Notes: generated by a model from the sequence alone, not told the origin. Shown: positions 21,041-34,524, numbered from the stretch's first letter. The stretch is 64,000 nucleotides of DNA from Chimonanthus salicifolius (GCA_013350335.1 CM023532.1:91825383-91889382); one strand, 5' to 3'. Numbers and translations: made by a program.

Positions 21041-21961
21041 ATGGGACTACAACGTTAAAGTTATAGATTCAGTTACATCGGGTGGAAGTTAAATATGAAG
21101 GGATATATTGAAATAAGCACTAAATTTTTTATTTAATTTTTTTAAAAAAAGGTTTTAAATTTGAATGAAGCACTCTTTGTCAAAATTCATCATATAATAT
21201 GCCAGTTTCGTATATCATTTATAAAATTAAAATTAGACATAGTTTTTGGCCTCATCCAAATATAAGGAACTAAAATTTGCATTTAGATTAACTAAAATAT
21301 CAAAAGTAGCCACATAGAAAAAAATTTGGCCACCTAATAATCTAAATCCTCGAAACCACTAGTTGTAATTTAAAAGTCAAATAGCTATGAATAGTATATG
21401 CTTTTGATAAATCTAGAGGTATACTGTCAATTTATAAATTTAATGGAGTTACGATATCTACTATAGCTTTTTAAAATAATTAATCAAAATCCATAAGTTT
21501 GTGTTAAACTAGGACAAAGAAGACTCTTTCTAAAAAATGAAGGGGTTTAGCACGATGCAAATATAGTAAGATACAGAGAATCTCTAAATTTGCTAAATTA
21601 TTAAATTCAATCTTATACAAAAATTTTAGACATATAATCAATGTGAGACCATGAACCTCGATTTAGACTATTACGTGTGTTTTAGACCGTTCAATTGGCT
21701 TTGTGACAGGTTAATCTTGTAGAGCACTAAGTGAGTTTTATGAAAAGCTCAAGTTTGACCTAATATGAGCTCGTTACCTTAATGGTCCAGCTTGTTCAAG
21801 TCTGGAGGGCAAAATAGTCATTTCACAATATTGGTTATTCCATATGAAGAACCCATGAATAGTGTCTTCAAAACTATCAGAGTGCATGAAACCACTCTTC
21901 TGACCTAGTCAGACTTTGAAAATTACACACACGCTATGTCTTTGAGTATTACACTCAATGG
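21041..21961. other. Non-coding AT-rich stretch
   Basis: No supported gene or element edge between the promoter region of the cysteine-rich gene and the copia LTR start at 21962. Confidence 0.6.
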
Positions 21962-24358
21962 TGTTAGTGCCTCGGCTTTGCCAAGTCCCTAAGTTTGTCA
22001 ATTCCATGACTCAGGAAGAAGCACTTGCTAGAACCTTGAAGACTCAAGGTGATCAAGATTGAAGATCATGCTCCACCGGATTAAAGCTCATCATTATGGC
22101 AATCACAAAACATGTATTTGACCACAAATGACTTTAGGTGGTACCCACACCTTAGGAGGATAATTCCTATGCTTAGTTGAACAAATGGTAAAATCATAAA
22201 AATCCTAAAGACGAAGCTTGACAGTGAATTGGAAGCGAACTCAGAAATATGAATTAAGTTCACTGTCAGCTCGACTAGTCGTTCTCACCGACCCCTCGGT
22301 GGAGATAGGATCGACCCATCCTGGTCATAGACTGGTTGACTAGATTAACAAAAGTTCTAGAACATTGAACTGTCATTCTGGGTATGCCTCTGATCAAGAG
22401 TCTCGTATGCACCGACCCCTCAGTGATGAACTTAATGACCCCTTGTGGTCAACGACTCATCGATGATAACTTATGAGTTCTGGAACCTACAACTCATGTG
22501 GACTCTCGAGAAAGCAGACATCTCTGTAATTGTAGACCGATCGAGAGTGCAAGGACCAACCCCTGAATAAAAGGGCGACAGGTCGTTCAGGGTAGGACAA
22601 GTTTCAGGATATGAAACTCTGTCTTTATGGTGTTGCCCCAGATCGAGACCCTCGTATGGACCGACCTCTCGGTGCCATATTGTCGACCCATCGGAGACGC
22701 CGACCTGTCAACCGAGTATAAATTATGCCGTTGGGAGTGCATTTAATGTGCAACGGTTTGGTGGTTGAAAAGTACTATACTTAGTTACCGACCCCTCGGT
22801 GTACCCGACCTGTCGGTACATGACAGTTTCTGAAACAGGTTGCCTTCTCTATAAATACCAATCCTTGTGCAACCGTTTCATATCCTTTGGCAAATCTGTT
22901 GGACCCCCATCATTATTAGTGAGCTTAAACTGGGGCCAACAAAAGGATCACTCTCTCTCTCTCATGTGCTTGTACTTGGGAAATCTAATACAACTAATCA
23001 TAGTTGTTGAGGTTGTTAAAAAATAGAGGGGAAATGATATACAACTAAGATAGATATTGGTAGAACCAATTTCCTAGTCACCCTGAGATTGTGATTGGTC
23101 AACGACGGCTATAAAGCGGAACATCGGGATTAACTCGGGCACACATTAAGTGGATCTATGCGAAGCACACATCTTCGAGAAACAGCTACAAGGCAACTGG
23201 TTCTTGGTTTTAATTATATTGTTAAAACCTTTGTCCTGTGAAAGTGGATTAAGAATGATTGGCTCCAAAACCACTATAAAAAAATCTAGAGCGTAGTCTC
23301 TTGCACGTGTAACACCCCGGATTTTCAGTTTATGAATATATATGGAAATTGTCCATTTAATTTGTGAATTAATGGAAATAGACCTTAGATGGGTAAGGTG
23401 TTGGGTCAATTGCCCAATTAAGACCCAACGGATTATGGATAAAGTTCACTTGAAATAAATGGGTAAGATTTATTTAATTGGGTCAAGGTTGTCAATTGGG
23501 TCAAATGCCCAATTGGGACCCAATGGGTCATGGTTGACTTGGTAGACCACCAAGTGAGTTCAAGCTTAATTAAATTGTGGCTGAATTAAATTGGAAATGG
23601 AATAAAGTAATTGAGTTGATTTTAAGTGAGTTAAATGAGTTGAGTTAAAGAGATGAGTTAAATGGGAAGTTAATGGGACTTTCATTTTAAGTGAGTGGAG
23701 TGGGAAGATGGAGAGTTGCATCTCATAAGATCAAACCCAAGGAGTACACACGTTGGGGAGATGGGAGTTTCATCTCATGGGATGAAACACCAAATGGATC
23801 ATTGATGAGGAGGTGAATGGTTTTGTTGTTACACAAGCCATATCCAAAGGCTACACATTGGGGAGATGGAGGGTTTCCATCGATGGAAACCCAAGGGGCA
23901 CACGGTTGGGAGTTTCATCTCATGGGATGAAACCCCGAAAGTAGGTATTAATGAGGGAGGTAAAGAGTCATGGTTGTTACAAAGGGCCATCACCCAGAGG
24001 ACACCACCCTTGGCCGAATTACATTGGACAAACGAAGAGGATTCTTTGTTTCATTTCACTCTCTCCCTCTCTCTCTTGGTCGATCCCCCTCTCAAGACAA
24101 GAAACAATTAGAGTATTTTCCATCTCAAGTTTCTCTCCCTCTCTCAATCCTACACTCTTTGGCCGAACCCTCTCTTTGGGTTTTCATCTCAAGACCTCTC
24201 AAGCTCACCCTTGGCCAAGGATCAAGGAGGAAGAAAGAAGAAAGACTAAGGAAGGAAAAGAGCGGAGGAGCAAGTCGGAACAAAGGAAACCGAAGGAGTG
24301 GCGGAATCGGTAAGTACATGATGAGATTTTTATAAGTAAGAAAAGAATGATCAAGGAT

Positions 24359-25559
24359 CATGGTTCGGCCCTTGCATGGACGAACCCTAATTGTTATGTA
24401 TGTATGGAAAAGATCTCATGCATGTCTAAGATAAGGTATTATGACCAAAGATCATGGGTTGGCTTTGCATGGCCCAACCCTAAGGTTGATATGCATGGAC
24501 CATTAAAGACAAAGGAAGAGTTAGATGAGGTTAGGCGATGATGTATGGCCGAACCCCATCAAGTAATATAAACATGGTTATATGATATTTTTAAGATGAA
24601 GTGATGAACCATAAGGTTCGGCCATGTTATACGGCCGAACCCAATGGAAGGGTGTTAGTGATTTAAAAGGTTTTAAAGGAAGAAAATAATGGAGGAATGT
24701 TATTGATATTTTTAAATGGCCTCAAATGTTATAATGATGAAGAACCATGGACCATGGGTTCGGCCATGGTGTATGGCCGAACCCCATGGAGAGATATTGA
24801 TGGACTTAGATATTTTGGACCATCAAAATGATGGGGGATGTTGGTAAATATTAATGAGTGGTAAAGGATGAAAATCATGCAAATATGTTAGTGATTTTAA
24901 ATAAGGTTTAAATGTTGTAAATGATAAACTTGAAATGAGGAAATAAGGAAGAACCAAGGATCATGGGTTCGGCCATGTTGTACGGCCGAACCCCATGGAG
25001 AAATATTAATGGATGTATTATGGATCCTTGGGTTTAAATGATGAATCTAATGTATGATTAAACCCCCCATGGAGGGACTTTGTTTATGGACCGAAGATTG
25101 TAAATGATTTAAAGGAGAAGATGGGAAATTAGACATCATGGATTCGGCCAAGGTGTATGGCCGAACCTCATGAACCATTTTAATGGGTCATTTATGGGTC
25201 TATGCATGTTTAAATGAATGGATTATCAAACCAAGGAATGGACGGATTTGTTAGGGATTTATGTCATGATTAATGAATCGTTTATGGATGTATGTTTATG
25301 GATCAATTATGGACCTAAGTATGTATAGATAAAAGGTTGATTAGCTATGGAAAGAATAATGGCTAAGATGGAGAAATGGTGAAAATGATGGACCATGGGT
25401 TCGGCCATGGTGTATGGCCGAACCCCAGGGAGAAGTTTTTGTGGACTTAGGTTTTATTAATGCTAAATGACTAACTCATGTATGATTGGCTAATGAATTA
25501 AAAAAGGGACCCAAACCAAGTGAGTGAGGTTCGGCCATGTTGTATGGCTGAACCCCACC
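24359..25559 (+). repeat. Hairpin array, 9 sites, solo LTR 23308-26667
   Basis: Sites near 24359, 24448, 24529, 24606, 24747, 24960, 25137, 25393 and 25528. The 24448 site reads GGGTTGG...CCCAACCC where the usual is GGGTTCGG...CCGAACCC, a paired C-to-G and G-to-C change that keeps pairing. Confidence 0.88.
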
Positions 25560-25884
25560 AAAGTATGTTTATGGACTTAAACATAGTTGGAAGTTAAACG
25601 GAACGTTGGTTTAACTTATTGATATGTAATGAGGTAACGGGACTTCTCAAGCAGTGTACGATCGGTGAGCAGTTTTCGGACCAAAACGCAAGGATACACT
25701 AGTTGGTCATTGTTAGGATTCCTACCTCATTGAAACCATGGGATATGTATGATGATTTTAATTCATATTTTGATGAGTTATTTTGTATAAATGATATGTT
25801 TCAAATATGAGATTTTAATGCTATGATTTGTATTATTACATAGCATGTTGGCATTTGCATCTCATGCATGGCATGGGAGGGATG

Positions 25885-26071
25885 AAATGCAACTGGAGAC
25901 CACTCTCCGTCGGGGCGTCCGTAAGGCATTCGTGAGGATACCTTCATGAGGAGTTTTCCATCAAGAGGGATGTATGATTGACTTGTAACCGGAGATTACG
26001 CTCCATTGGGGCGTCCGTAAGGCATTCGTGAGGATACCTTGATGAGGAGTTTTCCATCAAGAGGATACTAT
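25885..26071 (+). repeat. Duplicated structured module, two units
   Basis: Two units of about 97 bp with GGAGA...CTCCGT or CTCCAT, GGGGCGTCCGTAAGGCATT, GATACCTT(C/G)ATGAGGAG and TTTTCCATCAAGAGG. Similar modules, in one to three copies, occur at 16805-16990, 39953-40090, 42767-42915 and 53717-53880 on plus, and 36460-36610 and 47410-47700 on minus. Confidence 0.8.
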
Positions 26072-27055
26072 GTGATGGGTGGGACTCATTGCATATGACA
26101 ACCATGGCATGACATTGTTTTACATGGTTTTGATATTGTATTATCTATGTGATTTTTGGTACTAATCCATGTGTTAACCTACTTGGAGTACCTACTGGGC
26201 GCATTGTCTAACGCTCTACTTCTACCCTAGTTGATGACACAGGGAATGAATGGAACGAGGAACGAGATCGGAGCCAAGCTTAGGAGCTTGGATGTTTTAG
26301 TTTCGTTAACTAGCATTCGGGACTGTAATAACGTAGATATATTTGCTATGGTTTGGAATGTTAATTTTGGATATTTTAACTTAAGATAATTATTATTAAG
26401 TGATGGACCTCCTTGCTATCTAAAATGGAATAGAATTATTATTCTATTATATTTCTGCATCTATGACTTATTCCGCATGTATAACCTTATCGCGTGTGAA
26501 CCATTTTAGTGGACTTGGTCCACTCACACGTATGGTTGGCCAGTTAAGGGTCAGGCTTTGAAAGCTCGGACTTAGCTCGCGTCGTGACATTCTCGCTCTC
26601 TCTCACTCTTTTATTCAAAAAAAAATAGATTATGATTTCGGTGAGTGAATAAGGGTGGGGCGTTACAGCACGAGTGGTGGGTGGAATTCCTATTTTACTT
26701 GTGGTGGGTGAAATTCCCAACTGATTGAGTGCCCTACTCTAATTATGAGGGTGAAAGTTTCGACTTAGTGGATTTGGGGATAGCTCATGGTTGAGCTACT
26801 CCTAATAGTGGATGTAGGTTGGCTAACCGAACAACTATAAATCTTGTCTCCTTGTTCTTATGGTATTAGAGCTAATTTATTATGTTGATTGATAATCATT
26901 ATTGCTAACACACAAACACTTGATTGCAATATCCGCTGCATTAATCTTATCAATCAAGTAATTGTAAAAGGACCAAACATTTTAGGATTGACCTATTCAC
27001 CCCCCTCTAGGGTCAATCGTGTTATAGCACCAAAGAGAGAAAACTCTCTTTCAAT

Positions 27056-27067
27056 TGGTATCAGAGC
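27056..27067 (+). other. Copia primer binding site
   Basis: TGGTATCAGAGC, a perfect initiator-tRNA-Met type site following the LTR end CTTTCA. Confidence 0.9.
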
Positions 27068-30000
27068 CTTGTGCTCTTCGTAAAGGATTTAACCATTTGA
27101 GTTGATCCATGCTAGAACAATGGCTATGAGAGAAAGTCATGATATTTCCAAACCTCCATTTGTTTTAAAAATGGACTGAACAACTTTAATTGTTTTCATC
27201 CATAACTATGTTTGGAAATAGGTGAATAGAAAGTGTCTAAGGCTATGGCAGAGGTACTTGATTAACCCTCAAAATTCTATGACCGCTCAGTCCAAAAAAT
27301 CGAGTAACTTGGACTTGTGATGAAAGGACTATGCACTTTAATTAAACATTAGTAGCTTTCATCAGCGTTGAAACATCATAAGAGGTGGAAAGAATCCACG
27401 AAAAAAATTGTCTCATCTAACCCAATGGATGAAATCACCTATCTTGACCAATCAGTGTACCGAAAGAAAATGTAACTAATTAAGTTCATCCATTGAAGAA
27501 GTCCAAGTTCAATCCTCTAAAGAAGAAGAGGATGGAGTAAAAGAACTTGATGAGGGTGGTGACCTCAAAGTGTCCAATAAGGCCATATACCATGAGAGTT
27601 TAAAATAAGCTAAGGACCTTCACACGGTAAATTTTAAGAATGCCTAACTCTCTAATCAACTTTAAAATGGCAAATGAAGTTGGAAGATGTCTTGAAGTTA
27701 ATAATCTGATTTGGGATCAAATTTGAAGTTGTCTCAAGACATGGTTGCCCAAGGTGATTGTCCTCTCATGTTGAGATAACCTCATGGTACAAAATATGGT
27801 GTTTTGATTCACAAACTTAAATGGGAAGGCATCCAAGATCAAAACTAGATTTGATAAAAGGCCATCATTGTGTTGTGGACTTAGATTCCAAGTCCCACAA
27901 TGTTTGTTCAAATTTGTGGAGGGATACCATTGTTGGTATTAGATTTGAAACATGCTTTGGAATCACCATTATATCTTGGCTTCAATCCATGTTCTTGTTT
28001 GATTGTTGGATTGATCTTGTGCAAGTTACTCGTGTGTACATGTAAGTTAACACCAAACTATTGGGTTATACTTGTGTCAATTCATTTCATATGCCATGTG
28101 ACTTGAGCATCTTTTGGAAATGAATATAGTAGGTGCAGTACCTCATGTATAGGGTGTGTATGGTACACATACACAATGCCATTTCATTCCAAGTCCATAA
28201 CATTGTGAATCTCTTGCGGAATGAAACTTGCTCCATGCCTTTAAATGGATTTTTCACTTGGTATGACTTACCAAAAGTGTGGATCAAAGTGATCACATGT
28301 GCTTATCTGTAATCCATTTATGTACTAGCTCTTTCAAAGGGAGGATTATGTTTGAAAGAATAGTAGAATATTTTCCACATGCATGGTAATCATATTCAAA
28401 ACGGGAAATGAATGTATGGTTTGTGTGCTTAGTGTTTCATTCCAATATTTGTTATTTTATACATTATGTGGAATAATTTTTGTTCATAGACATCTAGTCC
28501 TTGTTAAAGCCTGGAGATGCCGCATCTCGTGACATCGCACACTTGGGAAATATGTTTGAATTAGTAAATTAAATGTGCCCAAGGTCCTAGGATTGGATTG
28601 TCATTGGATACAGGTAAAAGTGATCCATGATCCATGTGTTTGTGCCTACCTTCAGAGGGATACATTGAATCTTCTAATGGTACAAAATCTTTGTGAATGT
28701 ATGTATCTACACTGGCATTGAAAGGTGTATAAGCAAAGTATGATGTACTGTGAACATCTCAAGCACATACAGACGCCTTCATCCTAAAATTTTCAATTCA
28801 TAGCGAATGATAGACTATTCGGAGGAATAGACATGTTGCTACTATTCTAAATCAGAAGACTGTCTGAAAGAGGGAAAAATCAAAAGAATAGACAGGTCGG
28901 TATTTCTCGACTTCTTGATGTAGACCGGTCGTTGGTCACGGCCTATCTGTGAGACAGAAAGATTAAGTTAAAAGGTCCCTTTCTGCAAAAACGACCGATC
29001 ATTTCAAAATCGTTGTTTCTCCTTCCACTAAACTCTAGTGATTTCCCTTCGCCTCCGGTGCCCTAGACCAATCGGTAGGACATCTCGAAACGAAATCTTG
29101 CCGGAGAATCATAGGGTTTTTACTTCTCTTGCTCGTAGAAGCTAGTGTGTTACGGATTTTGGGATCTTCGTGTTCAGATAAGCCTTAGTCATCTCATTTT
29201 TGTTTCCGATCACTGTTTGAAGAGCTCTTCCCAAGCAATCATGCCCAGAAAGATGATTGCTAAGTCTCGGTCTTCAATTTCAAGTGAGAACCTTGAGTCC
29301 AGTTCTCATCATCTCAAATGATCCCCTAGGTTCATACAGGATGTCTTTGAACCAAGCTCTGCGGGTTCTGTTCCTAAAAACACCTCTCAAAGAGAGAGCC
29401 CTAGCTAAAAAACTGAATCCAGTCGACGGTATCATTTGAGGTCTCGAATCACATCTGTACAAGTCCCTAGATCTTGATGAGAATCTCCTTCCCCTCCAGA
29501 TCACACCCTCGGGATGGCTCTGTTTAGGATAGTATTTCACATTGTTTTGAAAAAACTTTTTTTTTTTGTATTTTATCTAAGCATTCATGATGCCCTTTCT
29601 CCATAGCCATTGTACTGAATGAACATTTTGATTATCAATGATATGATATGGTTTATTATGGTTTGATGTGTGTACTACTGTATTTGAGTGCCTTTTATCT
29701 CATGTCTATGAATTTTATTAAATAGACTAACATGCAGGTTGTGTTGAGTTGGTTTTATATTGGCATGTTAGGGACATAGGGATTGGGGCTGTGATGTTGC
29801 ACACACCTTTGGAGTTTGGGGGAGTACAAAATATATGTTGATCAGCACCTGTTACTGATCATGAGAGATAGAAGGAGGAAGATCGATGCTAGCTTGAAAG
29901 GAATCTTGGAGAAAAATAAACTTAGAGGCAGCTAAGTTTATGGGGGAGATAATCTGGAGAAGCTAGAAAATATAGCTTACTCCATGGGGGAGATGAGTCA

Positions 30001-30590
30001 AAGAAGCTAGAGAAGATAACTTTGAGAATGGGGGAGAAGATTCAAAGGAAGTTAGGGAAATTAGCTTGACCCATGAAGAAATCAGCTAAGCTGGAATTTA
30101 ATTTATGCAGGGGCAGATAAAATTGGATGCATAAGAAGCATGCATTGGTCCATGGGAGAGATTTAGTGACTTTGGATATGAACTCATGGAAGCACTAAAT
30201 GCAAGAAGCATGGGGGAGTGCTTGAAATCCATTTCCTTCAAAATGAAGGGGAACTCAATGTATGCGTACTAATCTTTGTTAATTGTATGACAAAATGGGG
30301 GAGAAATTAGTAGAAGCTATTAGACATTAAAGCCAATTATGGGGGTGTATTTGGTAAGATTGGAAGAAGCCTAAGTGGTTTGACCCCTTGAAGAATAGAG
30401 GACAAATAGGGAGAAACAATGGACATGGGAGAATGTTTATGCTTGGAGTATGGGATTTCAAACTCAAAGAAGATTGGGGGAGAAAATCTTCTCAACACTG
30501 TTAGCTCAGATAAACTATGAGTAGTGTTGGTGGCTAGGAAATCATGGTATTTGGGGAAGCATGAATACAAATCTAGTTTAGTCCAAATGG
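27068..30590 (+). pseudogene. Degenerate copia interior
   Basis: ATG 27121 begins a gag-like start (MAMRESHD...) that meets a stop after about 20 codons. Later pieces are broken by many stops and no reverse transcriptase or integrase motif is readable. From 29820 to 30480 are repeated TGGGGGAGA words, common near polypurine tracts of large copia elements. Motifs at 29280-29440 read open for 60 codons but are not assigned. The assignment rests on LTR, primer site and G-rich tail, not on protein. Confidence 0.5.
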
Positions 30591-32361
30591 TGTTTACAAA
30601 TTTCTTGATTGTTTAAATTTTAAGTGCAGTGGAATAACAATCTTAGTCAAGAGATTTGTTTAGTGTGATAAATTGTTTATAATTTAAACGATCACATTGA
30701 GTTTAAAACCCTTTGCATATTGCTTGATTATTGATGATTGTGCACAATGTGTAAAATAAGATAATCAAAATGCAAAGTGATGTGTGTTGAGAAGAGTACT
30801 TAAATAACAAATATAAACACACAAAAATAAACACCATAATACCAAATTTATAGTGGTTCGGTTAGCCAACCTACATCCACTGTTAGGACTAGCTCAACCT
30901 TGAGTTATCCCCATCCACTAAGTGGGCACTTTCGCCTTCACAATTAGAGTACGAATTCCACCTCCCTTAATCGGCTGTGAATTCCACATGTATAATAGGA
31001 ATTCCACTTATTCATTTGGCTAAGAATTCCACTCACCACATTTACTAGAGACGACGCTCTATAATTTTTTTATAGTGGTTCCAGCCAAGCCTCCTTAATC
31101 CACTTTCAAGGGACAAAAGTTTTAACAACAAAATTTAAACCAAGAAGCACTTGCCTTTGAATCTCTTTCACGTTGATGTGTGCTTCTTCAAGATCCACCC
31201 AATGTGTGTTGACGCTCCGCCTTGTATCTATCATAAAGCAATCACAATTCTAAGGTGACTAGGAAATTAGTTCTACCAAATCTTTCCTAGTTTATTATCC
31301 TTTCTCCTCTCTCTCTCACAAAATCAATCCATATGATTGGTTGTATTAGATTCCCCAAGTGTAGGCACGAGAGAGAGTGATCTTTTTGTTGGCCCTTGTT
31401 TAAGCTCACTGATAATGATGAGGGTCCAACCGATTTGCCAAAGGATACAAACTGGTTATACAAGGATTGGTATTTATAAGCAAGGCAACAAGTTTCAGCA
31501 ACGGTCATGTACCGACAGGTCAGGCGCACTAAGGGGTCGTGACTAAAGATATTACCGTTCAACAACCCGACCGTTGTGCATTGAATGCACTCCCAAGGGT
31601 ATAATTCTTTCCCGGTGACATGTTGGTGTCGCCGATGGGTCAACAGTCATGGCACAGGTAGGTCGGTCAATACGAGAGGCTCGGTCTTGGGCAACACCAT
31701 GCTGATAGAGTTTCAAGTCTAGAAACCAATCTTACCTAGACAGTCTTGTTGCCCTTTACGGAAGGGTCGATCTTGGTACTCTCGATCAGTCTTGAACTAC
31801 CGATATGTCTGTTTTCTCGAGAACCCACTTGAGTTCAAAGTCCAGAACTCACAAGTCTTTATCGAAGAGTCGTTGACCACGAGGGGTCATTTCTGTCTTT
31901 CACCGAGGGATCAGTGCATATGAGACTCTGAATCAGAGGCACACCCAGAATGACAGTTCTATGATCCAGAACCTTTGTCAATCTAGCTAACCAGTCTTTG
32001 ACCACGATGGGTAGATCCTGTCTCCACCGAGGGATCCATGAGAACGATTGGTCGAGCTGAGAGTGAAACCAAATACATATTTCCAAGTTGGGTTCTTCAC
32101 TGTCAAGCTTCCTCCCTAGGCTTTTATTGATTTTACCATTTGTTCAACTAAGTCTAGGAATGGTCCTCTTAAGGTGTGGGTACCACCTAAAGTCATCATG
32201 TCTAAATACTTGTTTTGTGATTTCCATAACGATGAGCTTTAATCCGGTGGAGCATGATCTTCACACTTGATCATCTTGAGTCTTCAAGCTTCTAGCAAAT
32301 GCTTCTTCCCTAGTCATGGAATTGACTATCTTAGGGACTAGGCAAAGCCGGGGCACTAACA
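30591..32361 (-). repeat. Copia LTR, inverted relative to 21962-27053
   Basis: On minus it starts at 32361 with TGTTAGTGCCCCGGC and matches the plus-strand copia LTR, including the CTATAAATACC-type segment, the GAGTGATC-type repeats and GTGGATGTAGGTTGGCTAACC. Divergence rises toward 30600, so that edge is approximate. The left partner is inverted, so the two are not an ordinary LTR pair. Confidence 0.75.
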
Positions 32362-32366
32362 CATGC

Positions 32367-33960
32367 TGAAGTTTACGCATTGTGTTCTAACTTAACACAC
32401 ACCGCCCAAAACTGTCCTTGTTTAGATTCGAATGCTGAGTGCTCAACCGAGTAGGCAAACACACTCAATAATTTTGGAAGACAGCAGGGAACCCCTTTCT
32501 CTGCAACATACGATCCTAATTAGCATCAGAATCAACCTTCAGTAGGTCAAGGACCCCCTCAATATCAAGGTCAACCATACCAACCTACTCAGGACCAGCC
32601 TTTCCACCCATCTGAAAATCATCCACCACAGTCAAATCAGTATTATCAATCCAGTCCATCTCAACAACATAAACCTTCACTTGAGTATACATTGCAGCAA
32701 TTCATGCAGTCTACCCAGCAGGCTATGCACAAGTTTGAAACACAGCTTGGGCAATTAGCCACCATAATAAGAGATAGGGATAAATGTAGATTTCCCAGTC
32801 AACCTATCCCAAACCCCAAGGGCCAGAATGAGGTTTCATCGTCTAATCTAGAAGACGCTAACTCCATTACATTGAGATCCGGGAGACAGGTAGACAATTA
32901 AGTGGAAATGCCTAGACAACCGGAAGACTAGATCACTGGTCAATCCAAGCATCATGATGACACACAGAGTCCCTCCCCAGTCCAAATCGTACTGGACCCA
33001 TCTGCTAGAAAACTATACTTGCCTAGGGCTCTTTACCCTTAGAGCTCATCACCAAGCAAGGGGTGCCTTAAGGTAACATAATAGAGGTATTCAAACATAT
33101 AAGTATCAATATTCCTCTACTTGATGCCATCAATCAGATACCCTCATATGCCAAATTTCACAAAGACCTTTGTACGGCAAAACAGAGAACTAATGTTCCC
33201 ACAACGGTATTTCTAGCAGAAAATGCAAGTTCACTCATCCAACAAGGGTTTCCAATAAAACACAAGGATCTTGGGTGCCAACCATCGCTTGCACGATTGG
33301 TACATTTGAAATTGATAGGGCCTTGTTAGATCTTGAAGCTAGTGTTAGCCTATTGTCCTACTCCGTTTATGAGCAGTTGGGGCACTCTTATCACACTACA
33401 GTTAGCTGACCGCTCTGTAAAAATTTCGAGGTGTGTGATAGAAGACGTTCTAGTGAAAATAGATAAATTATACTTTCCGATCGATTTTTTGGTGCCGGTT
33501 ACACAGCCCGTTGAGAATGAAAGTGGGCATATTCCGGTTATTCTTGAACGACCATTCTTGGCCACCGCAAAAGTAGTTATCAACTACCAAAATGGTATGC
33601 TTAAGTTGTCGTTCGTAGATCTTTCGACAAAACTCAATGTGTTTGGCCTATGTCGACAACCTCTCCGCACACACGATTTGTTCGAGGTTAATATGATCCA
33701 AAGTTTTGTCCTAGAGTCCTTCCTTCACTTCATTTGTGATGATCCATTGGAGAAGACTTTGTCCACTTTCAGCACATAATTCAATGAAAATGATAAACAA
33801 GAAGTGAATGCTATGTTTGACGCATCTCCATATGCGCGAAGGCTCACCAAATTCGAACATCTCCCCATTAGTCAATTTGTACCGGTCCCCTATGTCGAAT
33901 GTGATGACCCATTCGGGGCCAAAGTCTAATATTTTTATTATCATTTTACATGAGTTCAAG
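32367..33960 (+). pseudogene. Athila-like gag C-terminus and aspartic protease
   Basis: Gag C-terminal part: a knuckle-like YALCSNLTHTAQNC (first Cys now Tyr), a Gln/Pro-rich stretch, LQQFMQSTQQAMHKFETQL and then ITLRSGRQ, a hallmark of Athila-type gag. The protease follows: the active-site loop at about 33329 reads LLDLEASVSLL where family members have DLGAS. After a frameshift near 33380 comes TLQLADRSVK, then EDVLVKIDKLYFPIDF and VILERPFLATA, where ILGRP is usual. Both Gly-to-Glu changes are G-to-A. Many stops; reverse transcriptase is not reached because element C starts at 33970. The left side is cut at 32361 by the copia LTR. Confidence 0.85.
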
Positions 33961-34524
33961 CGAGGTCCGTGTAACACTCCGGATTTTCAAGTTATTACTA
34001 TATATGAAAATTACATATTTAATTTGTGAATTATTAGATATGGACCTTAGATGGGTAAAGAGTTGGGTCATTGCCCAATTAAGACCCAACGGATTGTGGA
34101 AATGGTTTCAATAAAATTAAATGGGGCTTAATTAAATTAGTAATGCATTATGTCTATAATTAATGATTATGCGCATGGAGAGGATTAGAGATAGATTGCC
34201 TTGGCTGTGTGTGTGGGATTTGCACATCCATGAGGATGCGCATAAGATCATTTTAAAAGGGTATTTCCTTGGTTAAGAGTGAAACTAAAGGATTGCTAAA
34301 AAAAGAAGATGTCTAAAGATAAATAAAGATTGCCTTGGCCGTGTGTGTGGGATTTTCATATCCATGTTGATGAGCCAAAAGGAGTCCCTTCCCTTGATTA
34401 AAAACGACACTAAGGCAATTTTTATTTCAGTAAGATATTGGCCGAGTGGAAGTGTTTTAGAAGGGAGATGCATAAGGAAAAGGGGCGCATGGCACCTTTT
34501 AAATTTAGGACTAAGAGGAAGTTT

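Larger units (their letters stand above)
23308..26667 (+). mobile_element. Solo LTR (D-type) nested in copia LTR
   Basis: 3,360 bp, TGTAACACCCCGG to GGGGCGTTACA, flanked by perfect GCACG duplications (23303-23307 and 26668-26672). Order: CAATGGGTC phrases, GTTTCATCTCATGGGATGAAAC-like inverted repeats (23771, 23909), a perfect palindrome (23871-23892), single arms TTGGCCGAA (24009, 24159), donor-like TCG/GTAAGT (GT 24310-24311), hairpin array, duplicated CCGGAGA...CTCCGT module and acceptor-like tract (26216-26230). Confidence 0.93.
21962..27053 (+). repeat. Copia 5' LTR (interrupted by solo LTR 23308-26667)
   Basis: Starts TGTTAGTGCCTCGGC and ends CTCTTTCA two bases before a primer site. Without the nested LTR it is about 1.73 kb. 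It is related to the inverted copy ending at 32361: shared words such as CTTTGCCTAGTCCC-like, GGAGCATGATCTTCA-like and TTTGGCAAATC. It carries repeated ACCGACCCCTCGGTG hairpins (22289, 22410, 22668, 22787) and GTGGATGTAGGTTGGCTAACC near the 3' part. Confidence 0.8.

Noticed and set aside
24359..25559. CRISPR-like array of short repeats
   Set aside because: Spacing is irregular (about 80-250 bp), each unit is a full inverted repeat within plant LTRs, and no cas genes exist.
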